In this document: positions 48,050 through 59,850 of the stretch, piece by piece
Layout of the letters: each line of letters opens with the position of its first letter
Position numbering within the stretch: the stretch's first letter is position 1
Assembly: GCF_041346945.1 (NCBI RefSeq)
Contig: NZ_CP166850.1
Span: forward strand, 6,060,501-6,124,500
From: Amycolatopsis sp. cg9
GTDB taxonomy: Bacteria > Actinomycetota > Actinomycetes > Mycobacteriales > Pseudonocardiaceae
DNA length: 64,000 bases
Direction of reading: 5' to 3'
The notes under the pieces: model-generated
Seen by the model: the letters and a program-made list of their open reading frames with translations, nothing else
The model's database searches: none
What the model was told of the DNA's origin: nothing
Position numbers and translations under genes: made by a program

Positions 48050-50872
48050 TCAGTGGTCGCGCAACGCTTCCGCCAGTTCGGCGCGGCCGCCGATGCCGAG
48101 CTTCCGGTAGACGCTCGTCAGGTGCACCTCGACCGTGCGCTGGGTGATGAACAACGACTCGGCGATCTCCCGGTTGGTCGCGCCCTCCGCGGCCCGCTCG
48201 GCCACCCGCCGCTCGCTGCCGCTCAAGGCGTCCGACGGCGAATCGGTGCCGTGGCGCATCCGGCCGCCCGCCTCGGCCAGCGCCGGCAGCGAAAGCCCGA
48301 GCTGCTGCTTGTCCCGGCTCAGCACGGAAAGGTCGATCGACCGGCGCAGCCGTTCCCGCGCGCCCTCGGCGTCGCCGCGCGCCAGCAGCCGCCTGCCGAG
48401 GTGGTATTCGGCCTTCGCCTGCTCGATCTTCGCGGGCGAATCCGCCAGGAGCTCGGCCGCGTCGCGCAGCCGCTCGATCGCCGCGTCGCCGGCGGCGAGC
48501 ACCCCGCGCGACGTCTCGAGCATGCCCAGCGCCCGGTTGGTGCCCCAGCGGCGGACCGCGGGTTCGACGCCGTCGAGCACCGCCTCGCCCTCGGCGGTCC
48601 GGCCGAGCCCGGCCAGCAGCTCCGCCGACTCGTACCACCACGGCGCCAGCACGGGGTTGCCGATCCCGTTGCCCGCCAGGCTTTCCCCGCATTTGCGCAG
48701 CACGGCGAGCGCGCCTTCGGCAGCACCGGAGGCGGCCCGGGCGCGGGCCTTCGCGATCAGGTACCAGTGGTACTCGAGCGTGAAGTGCTCGAGCCGGGGC
48801 CGCACGATCGCGGCCAGCGCCGCCTCCGCCCCGGCCGGGTCGCCCTGGCGCACCAGCAGCGAGCCCAGCACGGTCTGCGGCATCGCCGTGCCGGGTGCCC
48901 AGCGCTCCTGCGTGATGACGTCGAACGAGTACTGCGCGTCCGCCAGCGCGTCGGTGAGGTTGCCGCAGAACTGGTGGACGAGCGCGCGCGTGGTCGCGCC
49001 GAGGACGTAGGTCCACCCCTGGCCGCGGCGCTGCGCGTGGTCGAGCACGCCGCCGAGCGCCGCCAGCGCGGGCTCGGGCCGGTCGGCGAGGTAGAGGGTG
49101 AGCACGGCGCCGAGCACGGCCCAGCCGCCCGGGGCGACGTCGCCGATGCGCAGCACCTGGGCGGCCTGGGCGACGACTTCGGCGGCGGGACGGCCCTGCA
49201 GCGTGCCCAGCGACGAGAGCATGCCGAGCAGCTCGCGCTCCTCGGCGGTGTCGCCCGGCGGCGGGACGACGTCGCGCAGCCTCGCCCCGACCTGGGCGAC
49301 CGTGGCTTTCTCGTCCAGCCCGGACAGCAGCAGCGCCGACTGGCCGACCATCCGCAGCGCCCGGTCGGCGGGGGAGGGGTCGGGACCGGCCACCGCGTCC
49401 AGCGCGTCGGCCACCTCCGTCGCCAGCGCGTAGGACCGCCGGGAGTTCTGCGCGCCCAGCGAAACCATGACGTACTGCATGACGATCGGCACCCGCCGCC
49501 GCGGGTCGGCCACGAGCCCGAGTGCGCGCTCCAGGTGCCGCAGCGACCCCGCCGGGTCGGTCTGCCCGAGCACCCGGGACAGGTGGACGAGCACGGCGAC
49601 GTCGTCGGCGTGGGCCCGCAGCACCTGCTCCAGGTACCGCGCGGCCGCCGCGGGGGCGCCCCGGCTCTCGGCCGCCGCGGCCGCTTCCCGCAGCACGGTG
49701 ACCATCCACGGCTGCGGCGGCCCGTCGAGCACCAGCAGGTGGACGGCGACCTCCTCGCTGGAGCGGCCGCTGTCGTTGAGCAGCGTGGCCGCGCGCTCGC
49801 GCAGCCGGGCCAGCTCGGCCGGCTCCGCGGTGTTCAGCGCCGCCGCGCGGATCAGGTCGTGGGCGTAGTCCAGCCGGTCCGGTTCGAGCAGCTCGCCGTC
49901 GCGCAGCGCCTGCACGGCGTGGCGCGCCGGCCCGGGCCGGGTGCCGGCGAGCGCGGCGATCGTCTCCAGCTCTTCACCGCCCAGCACCGCGATCGCGCGC
50001 GCGACGGCCAGCGCGTCCGGGGACAGCCGGTCCAGCAGCGGGCGGACCACGGCTTCCCGGCCGAGCTCCTCGAGTTCGCCGACGTGCCCGGCGTCCGGCG
50101 GCACGCGGTCGCGCAGCGCGCCGACCACGCGGTCGAGCAGGAACGGGTTGCCACCGGTGATGTCGACCGCGTGGCGGACGAACTCGGGGTCCGGGGCCGC
50201 GCCGAACCCGGCCGCCAGGACGTCGGCGACCGCGCCGGCGGCCAGCGGCGCGAGGTCGACCGCGAGGCAGTTCGCGGCCGTGCCGAGCTCGGCGAGCACC
50301 GCCGGGCCCGGCCCGTCGGACCCGGTGCGCTGGGTCATCAGCACCAGCACCGGCAGGTCTTCGGCCCGGCGCAGCAGGAAGCCGAGCCACCGCAGGGAAG
50401 TCTCGTCGCACCACTGGACGTCGTCGACCGCGAGGACGACCGGGCCGCGGGCGGCCAGGCCGGCCACCAGCCAGTAGAGGCCGTGCATGACCGAGTAGGT
50501 GTCGGCGGTGCCGTCGGCGCGGTCCGGGACGAGCGCGGGCAGGGCGAACCGGGCGCTGCCGGTGAGCAGGCCGGCCTCGCCGGCGTCGCCGCGCGGCCAC
50601 AGTGGACCGAACAGCGCCCGGACCGCTTCGTAGGCCCCGGAGCCGGTGTCGGCGCAGGTCACGGTGAGCACGGTGGCGGCGGTCCGGTCCAGCTCGTCGA
50701 GCGCGGCGGCGAGCAGCCCGGTCTTCCCGATCCCGGCGGGCCCGCGCAGCAGCACCGCCTGCCCTTCGCCGAGGGCGGCGGCGCGCGCCCGGTCGGTGAG
50801 CACCCGCAGTTCCCAGTCCCGGCCCGCCAGATCCGGCCGTCGTGATCCCCGCACACCACTCCGAACAGCCAC
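48050..50872 (-). CDS. LuxR-family LAL transcriptional regulator 3
   Basis: 940 residues from GTG 50872, preceded by GGGAG 4-5 nt upstream; an in-frame GTG at 50854 is the alternative. Unlike its two neighbours it has a canonical Walker A, GPAGIGKT (residues 44-51), and Walker B VVLAVDDVQWCDETS. The C-terminal LuxR domain reads LSGSERRVAERAAEGATNRE and IAESLFITQRTVEVHLTSVY. A 160-bp gap separates it from LAL 2, so it may have its own transcript or form a three-gene unit. The intact ATPase motif marks it as the best candidate for an ATP-dependent activator among the three. Confidence 0.92.
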   Translation of the reverse strand: MAVRSGVRGSRRPDLAGRDWELRVLTDRARAAALGEGQAVLLRGPAGIGKTGLLAAALDELDRTAATVLTVTCADTGSGAYEAVRALFGPLWPRGDAGEAGLLTGSARFALPALVPDRADGTADTYSVMHGLYWLVAGLAARGPVVLAVDDVQWCDETSLRWLGFLLRRAEDLPVLVLMTQRTGSDGPGPAVLAELGTAANCLAVDLAPLAAGAVADVLAAGFGAAPDPEFVRHAVDITGGNPFLLDRVVGALRDRVPPDAGHVGELEELGREAVVRPLLDRLSPDALAVARAIAVLGGEELETIAALAGTRPGPARHAVQALRDGELLEPDRLDYAHDLIRAAALNTAEPAELARLRERAATLLNDSGRSSEEVAVHLLVLDGPPQPWMVTVLREAAAAAESRGAPAAAARYLEQVLRAHADDVAVLVHLSRVLGQTDPAGSLRHLERALGLVADPRRRVPIVMQYVMVSLGAQNSRRSYALATEVADALDAVAGPDPSPADRALRMVGQSALLLSGLDEKATVAQVGARLRDVVPPPGDTAEERELLGMLSSLGTLQGRPAAEVVAQAAQVLRIGDVAPGGWAVLGAVLTLYLADRPEPALAALGGVLDHAQRRGQGWTYVLGATTRALVHQFCGNLTDALADAQYSFDVITQERWAPGTAMPQTVLGSLLVRQGDPAGAEAALAAIVRPRLEHFTLEYHWYLIAKARARAASGAAEGALAVLRKCGESLAGNGIGNPVLAPWWYESAELLAGLGRTAEGEAVLDGVEPAVRRWGTNRALGMLETSRGVLAAGDAAIERLRDAAELLADSPAKIEQAKAEYHLGRRLLARGDAEGARERLRRSIDLSVLSRDKQQLGLSLPALAEAGGRMRHGTDSPSDALSGSERRVAERAAEGATNREIAESLFITQRTVEVHLTSVYRKLGIGGRAELAEALRDH

Positions 50873-51172
50873 AGTTCTCCCGTCCGCGCGCGATCGCCGG
50901 AGCCCGTTCCGGCGTTCCCAGCCTGGCCCATCGGCCGGACGCGCGCGGCACCGGGCCCCGCCGGCCGCGGAACCCGGATTTCCCCGGACTTCGCCGGAAA
51001 AGCTTGACAATGCCGCCGTGTAATGAATTCGAAGTATTTTCGCGTAATTCTTTCGAATGGTGTGACGCGCGACCGGGTTTTCCCCGGATCGCGTTCGCGT
51101 GGCGTACCGTGAGCGCGCACGACGACGTGACCAGGCCGTCTTTTCTCCGCATCCCCAGGGAAGAACCAACCA
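50873..51172. promoter_or_regulatory. 300-bp divergent promoter region of LAL 3 and the EIIA-like gene
   Basis: An AT-rich island (about 51001-51060) in otherwise GC-rich DNA. TTGACA at 51004-51009 is a good -35 match, but no well-spaced -10 is obvious. ATTCGAA (51027-51033) and TTCGAAT (51052-51058) form a 7-bp inverted repeat spaced by 18 nt, a possible operator. No gene is seen. Confidence 0.45.
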
Positions 51173-54140
<2,968 letters not shown>

Positions 54141-54187
54141 GCGGGCCGGCGCCGGGGCGGGTCTGCCGGGCTAGGTGGTGCGAGCCC

Positions 54188-54249
54188 GGATGCACCCAAT
54201 GTGGCGTTCGGTGCGTCAGACGCAACCAACGCCACATTGGGGCGCATCC
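54188..54249. terminator. Long stem-loop between convergent genes
   Basis: Arms 54188-54208 and 54228-54249 pair almost perfectly (one mismatch or bulge) around CCCAATGTGGCGTT. The element lies between enolase (ends 54140) and the MerR gene (ends 54271 on the reverse strand), so a bidirectional terminator is the simplest reading; it may also be a dispersed repeat. Confidence 0.7.
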
Positions 54250-54270
54250 ACCGGCGCGGGGGCCCGGGGG

Positions 54271-54885
54271 TCAGGCTTCGGCCGGGGCCGTGCCCAGCGC
54301 GTCGACGAGCGCGAAGTGCCGCAGCCCGGCGAAGAGCCGTTCGCCGAGCAGGGTGGTGATGAGCGCGGTCTCGGCGGGGCGCCGGGCCGGGCCGACGTCG
54401 TCGATCAGGGCCGCGTCGACGGCGGCGACCTCGCGGGCGAGGGCGGCGTACTCGGCGAGCTTCCCGGAGACGGCGTCGTGCCCGAGGCCGTGGCAGACGG
54501 CCAGCACGGTGACCAGGTTCGCCACGGCGGGATCGGTGTCGTCCGCCGGCGCGCCGAGCAGTTCGCCGACGCGTCCGAGCGCCCACGCCCGCGCCGGCGG
54601 GGAAACCGGCCGGACGGTGACCCGGCCGTCCTGCGCGACGCCGAGCACGACCCGCGCCGCGCGGCCGGCGTCGAGCGCCCCGAGCACGTCGGCCACCTCG
54701 GCCAGGGAAAGCCCGCCGATCTCGCGCAACGCGCAGACGAGCCGCAGCCGCTTGACGTGCTCGGGGGTGTACTGCGCCTGGTTGGGCCCGACCCGGCGGC
54801 CCGCGGGCAGCAGGCCCTCGCGCAGGTAGTACTTGACGGTCGCGACCGGAACACCGGTTTCCGCGCTGAGCTCGGCCATCCGCAT
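54271..54885 (-). CDS. MerR-family transcriptional regulator
   Basis: 204 residues from ATG 54885; a second ATG two codons on is possible. N-terminal winged helix: MAELSAETGVPVATVKYYLR then LPAGRRVGPNQAQY, followed by a helical dimerisation region. The C-terminal half is a larger Ala-rich helical domain than in simple MerR proteins, suggesting an effector pocket. Divergent from the hydrolase-TetR pair, with paired palindromic sites between them that it may bind. Confidence 0.9.
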   Translation of the reverse strand: MRMAELSAETGVPVATVKYYLREGLLPAGRRVGPNQAQYTPEHVKRLRLVCALREIGGLSLAEVADVLGALDAGRAARVVLGVAQDGRVTVRPVSPPARAWALGRVGELLGAPADDTDPAVANLVTVLAVCHGLGHDAVSGKLAEYAALAREVAAVDAALIDDVGPARRPAETALITTLLGERLFAGLRHFALVDALGTAPAEA

Positions 54886-55010
54886 TGCGCCCGGTTCCGC
54901 CCTTCTCCGCCCGCACCCGCGGGGGAGCCCAGTGAACCGCCCGCGGGCGGGCCCGGCCCAGCGCCGGGCGCGAAGTCTGGTGGGATGCCCAGATTTCGGG
55001 CCCGCTCGGT

Positions 55011-55053
55011 TAACCGGGACACTGTCCCATATAGTAACCGGGACAGTGTCCCA
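55011..55053. promoter_or_regulatory. Paired palindromic operator over the hydrolase promoter
   Basis: Two 19-bp direct repeats, 55011-55029 and 55035-55053, differ only at one central base. Each holds a 13-bp palindrome (GGGACACTGTCCC and GGGACAGTGTCCC). They flank a -10-like TATAGT at 55030-55035. The 24-bp period puts both sites close to the same DNA face. A regulator bound here would control the hydrolase gene starting at 55072; the divergent MerR protein or the TetR protein encoded downstream are the candidates. Confidence 0.8.
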
Positions 55054-55071
55054 CTTGAAGGGTGATCGCTC

Positions 55072-55803
55072 ATGACGACGACGTACGTGCTGGTCCACGG
55101 TGCCTGGCACACCGGGCAGTGCTGGGCGCGGGTGGTGCCGCGGCTGGCGGCGAGCGGGCGCCGGGTCTTCACCCCGACGCTGACCGGCTACGGCGAGACC
55201 GCGCACCTGCTCGGCCCGGACGTCGGGCTCGGTACGCACACCGCCGACGTCGTGCGGCTGCTGGTCGAGGCCGATCTGCACGACGTCGTCCTGGTCGGGC
55301 ACAGCTACGCCGGGCTGGTGATCTCCGCCGTGGCCAACCAGGTGCCCGAGCGCGTCGCGCGGCTGGTCTACCTCGACGCGATGGTGCCCACCGACGGGGA
55401 GAACGCCCTCGACGTCATGCCGGTCACCCGCAGCATGCTCGGGAACGGCTGGCGCGTGCCGCCGCTGCCCGAGCTGCCCGCGCCGTTCGGGCTGTTCGGC
55501 GTGACCGATCCCGGGGACGTGGCCTGGGTGCGGACCATGTTGTCCGACCAGTCGCTGCGCTGCCTCGAAGAGCCGGTGGCCATGGACAACCCGGCCCTCG
55601 CCGCGATCCCGCGCACCCACATCCACTGCACCGTCAAGCCCGAGGGGTTCGACCGGCGTCCGGTGCCCGCCGTGCAGCCGAACGGCGAGCCCGCGGACGT
55701 GCGGGAGCTGGCCGCCGGCCACGACTGCATGATCACCGAGCCGGCGGGGCTCGCCGCGCTGCTGCTGGACGTCGGGGAGCGGGCCGGTAGCCTGCGGGCG
55801 TGA
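55072..55803 (+). CDS. Alpha/beta hydrolase (esterase-like)
   Basis: 243 residues from ATG 55072, with AAGGG upstream. Classic fold: VLVHGAWHTG oxyanion segment, nucleophile motif GHSYAG (Ser78), and catalytic His217 in GHDCM near the C-terminus. This resembles the EstC-like esterase / hydroxynitrile lyase-related group of small hydrolases. Substrate unknown. First gene of an operon-like run; its stop overlaps the TetR start. Confidence 0.9.
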   Translation: MTTTYVLVHGAWHTGQCWARVVPRLAASGRRVFTPTLTGYGETAHLLGPDVGLGTHTADVVRLLVEADLHDVVLVGHSYAGLVISAVANQVPERVARLVYLDAMVPTDGENALDVMPVTRSMLGNGWRVPPLPELPAPFGLFGVTDPGDVAWVRTMLSDQSLRCLEEPVAMDNPALAAIPRTHIHCTVKPEGFDRRPVPAVQPNGEPADVRELAAGHDCMITEPAGLAALLLDVGERAGSLRA

Positions 55804-56342
55804 AGCGTGCCGACGCGCGGCGCAACGCCGAGAACGTCCTGGAAGCCGCCGCCGCGGTGTTCGTGACCTCCGGTGTCGAAGCGCCGATCCGGGAGATCGC
55901 CGCCCGGGCCGGGGTCGGGACGGCGACCATCTACCGCCACTACCCGACCCGCGCGGACCTGATCCTCGCGGTGTACCGGCTGCAGGTGGAGTCGCTGGCC
56001 GAGGCCGGCCCGGCGCTGCTCGCGAGCGAACCGGGGCCGCACCGGGCGCTCGCGGCGTGGATCGACCGGTTCGTCGGCTTCGTCATCACCAAGCAGGGCC
56101 TCGCGTCGGTGCTGCAGTCCGACGAACCGTGCTACGACCCGCTCCACGCCTACTTCCTGGAGCGCCTCGGCCCGGTGTGCGCGCAGCTGCTGGACGCGGC
56201 CGCGGACGCCGGCGAGATCGCCCCCGGCCAGGACCCGTACGAGCTGATGCGCGGCGTCGGCAGCCTGTGCGCCGGCGCGGGCGCCGCCTACGACCCACGT
56301 CACCTCGTGCGGCTCCTGGTCAACGGGCTCCGGCGCGCCTGA
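55800..56342 (+). CDS. TetR-family transcriptional regulator
   Basis: 180 residues from GTG 55800, which overlaps the hydrolase stop as GTGA, so translation is coupled. The DNA-binding domain is clear: IREIAARAGVGTATIYRHYP followed by TRADLILAVY. The C-terminal ligand domain is divergent, as is normal. Co-expression with the hydrolase suggests autoregulation through the paired palindromes upstream. Confidence 0.92.
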   Translation: MKRADARRNAENVLEAAAAVFVTSGVEAPIREIAARAGVGTATIYRHYPTRADLILAVYRLQVESLAEAGPALLASEPGPHRALAAWIDRFVGFVITKQGLASVLQSDEPCYDPLHAYFLERLGPVCAQLLDAAADAGEIAPGQDPYELMRGVGSLCAGAGAAYDPRHLVRLLVNGLRRA

Positions 56343-56427
56343 GCCGTCCGAAGGGTGGAACGCCCGCCGCCGGCCGGACCGGTTTCTGCACGATGACCGC
56401 GTACCCCCGGCGCGAGCGAGGAACGCG

Positions 56428-57564
56428 ATGAGATTCCAGGTCCTGGACATCCTGCCCCACCTGACGAACCCGGTGACCGGCCGCCTGATCCGCACCGACG
56501 AGCGCTTCTCGCAGGCGCTCACCTCGGCGCGCTACGCCGAGGAGTTCGGGTTCGACGCCGTCGCACTAGGCGAACGCCACGCCGGGCACTTCCTGAGCAG
56601 CGGCGTGACCGTGCTGCTGGGGGCGATCGCCGCGACGACGAGCCGCGTCCGGATCCAGACCGGCGTCTCGGTTCTGTCGGTCCACGACCCGCTGCGCGTC
56701 GCGGAGGACTACGCCACCGTCGACCAGCTGTCCCGCGGCCGGCTGGAACTGGTGATCGGCAAGGGCAACGAGCTGCGCCAGCTGCCGATGTTCGGCATCG
56801 ACAACGGCGACCAGTGGGACGCGCTCGCGGAGAAGTACGAGCTGCTGCGGCGGCTCTGGCGCGAGGAGGACGTCACCTGGACCGGCCGGTTCCGCTCTCC
56901 GCTGCACGAGGTGACCAGCCTGCCGCGCCCGTTCGCCGGGGCGCCCCGGGTCTGGCACGGGTCGGCGACGACGGCGACGTCGGCCGAGCTGGCGGCCCGC
57001 TGGGGCGATCCGCTCTTCTCCGCGAACGCGATCCAGCCGCGGGACAACTACACCGTGCTGATCGAGCACTACCGCAAGCACTACGCCGAACACGGCCACG
57101 ACCCGCGCTTCGCCTACGTCGGGGCCGGGGCCGGGTTCCTGTACCTGGCCGACACCACGCAGGAAGCGCGGGAGGCCTTCGGCCCGACCTACGAGCGGAT
57201 CGTCGAGTTCTTCAACCGGCCCGGGAACCACACGCCGGGCAACGCGATGGAGTTCCCGACCATCGACGACGCGATCGCGCGCGGCCCCGTGCTGGTCGGC
57301 AGCCCGCGGCAGATCACCGAGAAGATCCTGTGGTGGCACGAAGCCTACGGGCACGACCTGCAGTCCTTCAGCCTGCCCACGATGATCCCGCACGAGCAGC
57401 AGCTCGCCATGCTCGAACGGTTCGCCGCCGAGGTCGTGCCCGTCGTCCGCGCCGCGGCACCGACGACACTGTGGACAGAACACGACCCGTACGGCGGCCG
57501 CCCGGCCGTCCACGGGCGCACCGCCGCCGACGCGGCGAGCACGATCGAAGGAGCCGCGCTGTGA
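56428..57564 (+). CDS. LLM-class flavin-dependent oxidoreductase 1
   Basis: 378 residues from ATG 56428. Luciferase-like monooxygenase family (F420 or FMN dependent). Recognised by the N-terminal strand, the ARYAEEFGFDAVALGERH region, the LDQLSRGR-type motif (here VDQLSRGRLELVIGKG) and the GSPRQITEKI helix near the C-terminus. Substrate cannot be predicted. Its stop overlaps the start of the next monooxygenase (GTGA). Confidence 0.9.
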   Translation: MRFQVLDILPHLTNPVTGRLIRTDERFSQALTSARYAEEFGFDAVALGERHAGHFLSSGVTVLLGAIAATTSRVRIQTGVSVLSVHDPLRVAEDYATVDQLSRGRLELVIGKGNELRQLPMFGIDNGDQWDALAEKYELLRRLWREEDVTWTGRFRSPLHEVTSLPRPFAGAPRVWHGSATTATSAELAARWGDPLFSANAIQPRDNYTVLIEHYRKHYAEHGHDPRFAYVGAGAGFLYLADTTQEAREAFGPTYERIVEFFNRPGNHTPGNAMEFPTIDDAIARGPVLVGSPRQITEKILWWHEAYGHDLQSFSLPTMIPHEQQLAMLERFAAEVVPVVRAAAPTTLWTEHDPYGGRPAVHGRTAADAASTIEGAAL

Positions 57565-58850
57565 CCGGGAAGTCCCTGCACTTCAACGCTTTCATCTGGC
57601 CGAACGGCTACCACGAGTCCGCGTGGCGCGTGGTCGGCGACGACGTCCGCGGGGTGCTCGGGCTGCCGTACTACGCCGGCATCGCGCGGACCGCCGAGCG
57701 CGGTCTGATGGACTCGATCTTCCTGGCCGACAACATCGCCATCGCCGAATACCGCGTGACCCACCTGCCGCAGACGCAGTTCGACCCGATCGCGGTGCTG
57801 TCCGCGCTGGCCGCGGTGACCGAGAAGATCGGCCTGATCGGCACCGGGTCGACGACCTACAACAAGCCGTGGGAGCTCGCCCGGCGGTTCGCCACGCTGG
57901 ACCACCTCAGCGGCGGCCGCGCGGGCTGGAACATCGTCACCACGATCACCCCGCTGGCCGCGGCGAACTTCGGCGAGCGGGCCCACCCCGACCACGCCGA
58001 CCGGTACGAGCGCGCGCACGAGTTCGTCGACGTCGTCACGCGGGCGTGGGACAGCTGGGACGCCGACGCGATCGTCGGCGACCGCGAGCAGGGCGTCTGG
58101 GCCGACCGCGCCAAGCTGCACGCGCCGCGGTTCCACGGCAAGTTCTACGACGTCGAGGGCGTGCTGCCGTTCCCGCGGTCGCCGCAGGGGTGGCCGGTGC
58201 TCGTCCAAGCGGGACAGTCGGCCGCCGGGATCGGGCTCGCGGCCCGGTACGCGGAGCTGGTGTTCTCCGGCCCGCCGTCGCTCGAGGCGGCGGTGAAGTT
58301 CCGCGCCGAGCTGGGCGCCCAGGTCGTCGCGGCGGGCCGGGACCCGTCGCGGGTGCGCGTCCTGCCCGCGCTGATGGTGACCCTCGGCGGCACCGAGGCC
58401 GAGGCGAAGGCGCGTGCGCAGCGGCTGGAAGAGCTGGCCAGCCCGGAGTTCCGCTGGCAGAACGCGTTGTACACCGCGGGTCTCGACCCGGACGCGTTCG
58501 ACCCGGACGCCCCGCTGCCCGCCGAGCTCCGGGCCGGCGGCGGTTCTTCGCGCCTGCAGCAGCTCGCGGCGGCCGCGCGGGAGCGGCCCGAGGCCCCGCT
58601 GCGCGAGATTGCGGCGCGGATCACCGGGGGAGCGGGGCAGGTCCACTTCGTCGGCACGCCGGAGCAGCTCGCCGACCACGTGCTCACCTGGCAGGACGCC
58701 GGCGCCGTCGACGGGTTCACCATCATGGGATCGACGCTGCCGTACGAGCTGACCGCGTTCGTCGACCACGTGGTGCCGATCCTGCAGGCCAAGGGCCGGT
58801 ACCGGACCGAGTACGCGGGCTCGACGCTGCGTGAGCACCTGGCCGGGTGA
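57561..58850 (+). CDS. LLM-class FMN-dependent monooxygenase 2 (NtaA/SnaA-like)
   Basis: 429 residues from GTG 57561, with AAGGAG 8 nt upstream inside the previous gene; translationally coupled. Matches the nitrilotriacetate monooxygenase component A / SnaA type: HFNAFIWPNG start, TARTAERG-type helix, LDHLSGGRAGWNIVTT motif, and the RSPQGWPVLVQAGQS signature. Such enzymes are the oxygenase half of two-component systems that need a separate flavin reductase, which is not seen nearby. Substrate unknown; relatives act on C-N or C-S compounds. Confidence 0.92.
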   Translation: MTGKSLHFNAFIWPNGYHESAWRVVGDDVRGVLGLPYYAGIARTAERGLMDSIFLADNIAIAEYRVTHLPQTQFDPIAVLSALAAVTEKIGLIGTGSTTYNKPWELARRFATLDHLSGGRAGWNIVTTITPLAAANFGERAHPDHADRYERAHEFVDVVTRAWDSWDADAIVGDREQGVWADRAKLHAPRFHGKFYDVEGVLPFPRSPQGWPVLVQAGQSAAGIGLAARYAELVFSGPPSLEAAVKFRAELGAQVVAAGRDPSRVRVLPALMVTLGGTEAEAKARAQRLEELASPEFRWQNALYTAGLDPDAFDPDAPLPAELRAGGGSSRLQQLAAAARERPEAPLREIAARITGGAGQVHFVGTPEQLADHVLTWQDAGAVDGFTIMGSTLPYELTAFVDHVVPILQAKGRYRTEYAGSTLREHLAG

Positions 58851-58926
58851 ATCCCAGTATGTGGTTTCTGTCGGTGGTGCTGGTTAGTGTCCTGACCGTC
58901 CGATCTTGACGACAGGAGTGTGGGAC

Positions 58927-59844
58927 GTGGGCTGGACCCGGAACATCCGAGTGGCCGCGCTGGTGGCGGTGGCCGCTCTGGGCCTGACAGCGTGCGGCGG
59001 CGGGGACGACAAGCCCGCCGCGGCGGGCAAGGGCGGGGCGCCGATCGTCGTCGCGTCCTTCAACTTCACCGACAGCCAGATCCTGGCCGAGATCTACGCG
59101 GGCGCGCTGGAAGCCAAGGGCTACCCGGTGACGAAGAAGCTGAACCTGGGCTCGCGGGAGCTGATCTACCCCTCGCTGAAATCGGGCGAGCTGCAGTTCA
59201 TCCCGGAGTACCAGGGCTCCGCGATCGCCGCCGGCTTCGGCAAGGAGCCGGTGAAGGACGCGAAGGGCGAGCACGAGCAGCTGGCGAAGCTGCTCGAACC
59301 CAGTGGCGTCTCGCTGCTGGACTACGCCGCGGCCGAAGACAAGAACACCTACATCGTGAAGGCGGACCTGGCCCAGTCGAAGGGCCTGGCGACCATCGGC
59401 GACCTGAAGAAGCTCGACAAGGTCGTGCTCGCCGGCGGGCCGGAGTGCGAGAAGCGCGCGACGTGCTTCAAGGGCTTCACGGACGTGTACAAGCTGACGA
59501 ACGCGACGTTCCAGACGGTCCAGGAGCTCGGCCCGCGCGTGCAGCAGCTCGATTCCGGTGCGGTCACGGTGATCCCGGTCGACTCGGTGAGCCCGCTGGC
59601 CGGCGACCCGAAGTACGTCGCGCTGAAGGACGACCTGGCCATGGTCCCCACCGAGAACGTGGTCCCGGCGGTGAACAAGAAGGTCCTCGACGAACGCGGC
59701 GCCGACTTCGCGGCGGCGGTCGACGCCGTGAGCGCGAAGCTGACCACGGAAGGGATGCGCGACCTGAACAAGCGCGTCGACTCGGACGGTGAGAAGGCCG
59801 CGGACGTGGCGAAGGACTGGCTGTCGCAGCAGGGCCTCGGCTGA
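58927..59844 (+). CDS. Osmoprotectant-type ABC transporter substrate-binding lipoprotein (OpuAC/ProX-like)
   Basis: 305 residues from GTG 58927, chosen because AGGAG (58914-58918) sits 8 nt upstream; an in-frame TTG at 58906 precedes that site. Signal peptide with lipobox LTAC and lipidated Cys23. The mature part has SFNFTDSQILAEIYAGALEA, LGSRELIYPSLKSGELQFIP and NQIGT-free lobes typical of quaternary-amine binding proteins, with EYQGS near the ligand site. No permease or ATPase gene is adjacent. It follows the monooxygenases by 76 bp and ends 6 nt before the convergent hydrolase. Confidence 0.9.
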   Translation: MGWTRNIRVAALVAVAALGLTACGGGDDKPAAAGKGGAPIVVASFNFTDSQILAEIYAGALEAKGYPVTKKLNLGSRELIYPSLKSGELQFIPEYQGSAIAAGFGKEPVKDAKGEHEQLAKLLEPSGVSLLDYAAAEDKNTYIVKADLAQSKGLATIGDLKKLDKVVLAGGPECEKRATCFKGFTDVYKLTNATFQTVQELGPRVQQLDSGAVTVIPVDSVSPLAGDPKYVALKDDLAMVPTENVVPAVNKKVLDERGADFAAAVDAVSAKLTTEGMRDLNKRVDSDGEKAADVAKDWLSQQGLG

Positions 59845-59850
59845 CGCCGG

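Noticed and set aside
58906..58926. TTG start for the binding lipoprotein
   Set aside because: It would place the AGGAG site inside the gene; GTG 58927 has correct spacing and leaves a normal signal peptide.
55800..59844. LLM monooxygenases as tailoring enzymes of the polyketide
   Set aside because: They sit in a separate operon with its own regulators, more than 14 kb from the PKS genes and beyond housekeeping genes; no sequence feature links them to the pathway.
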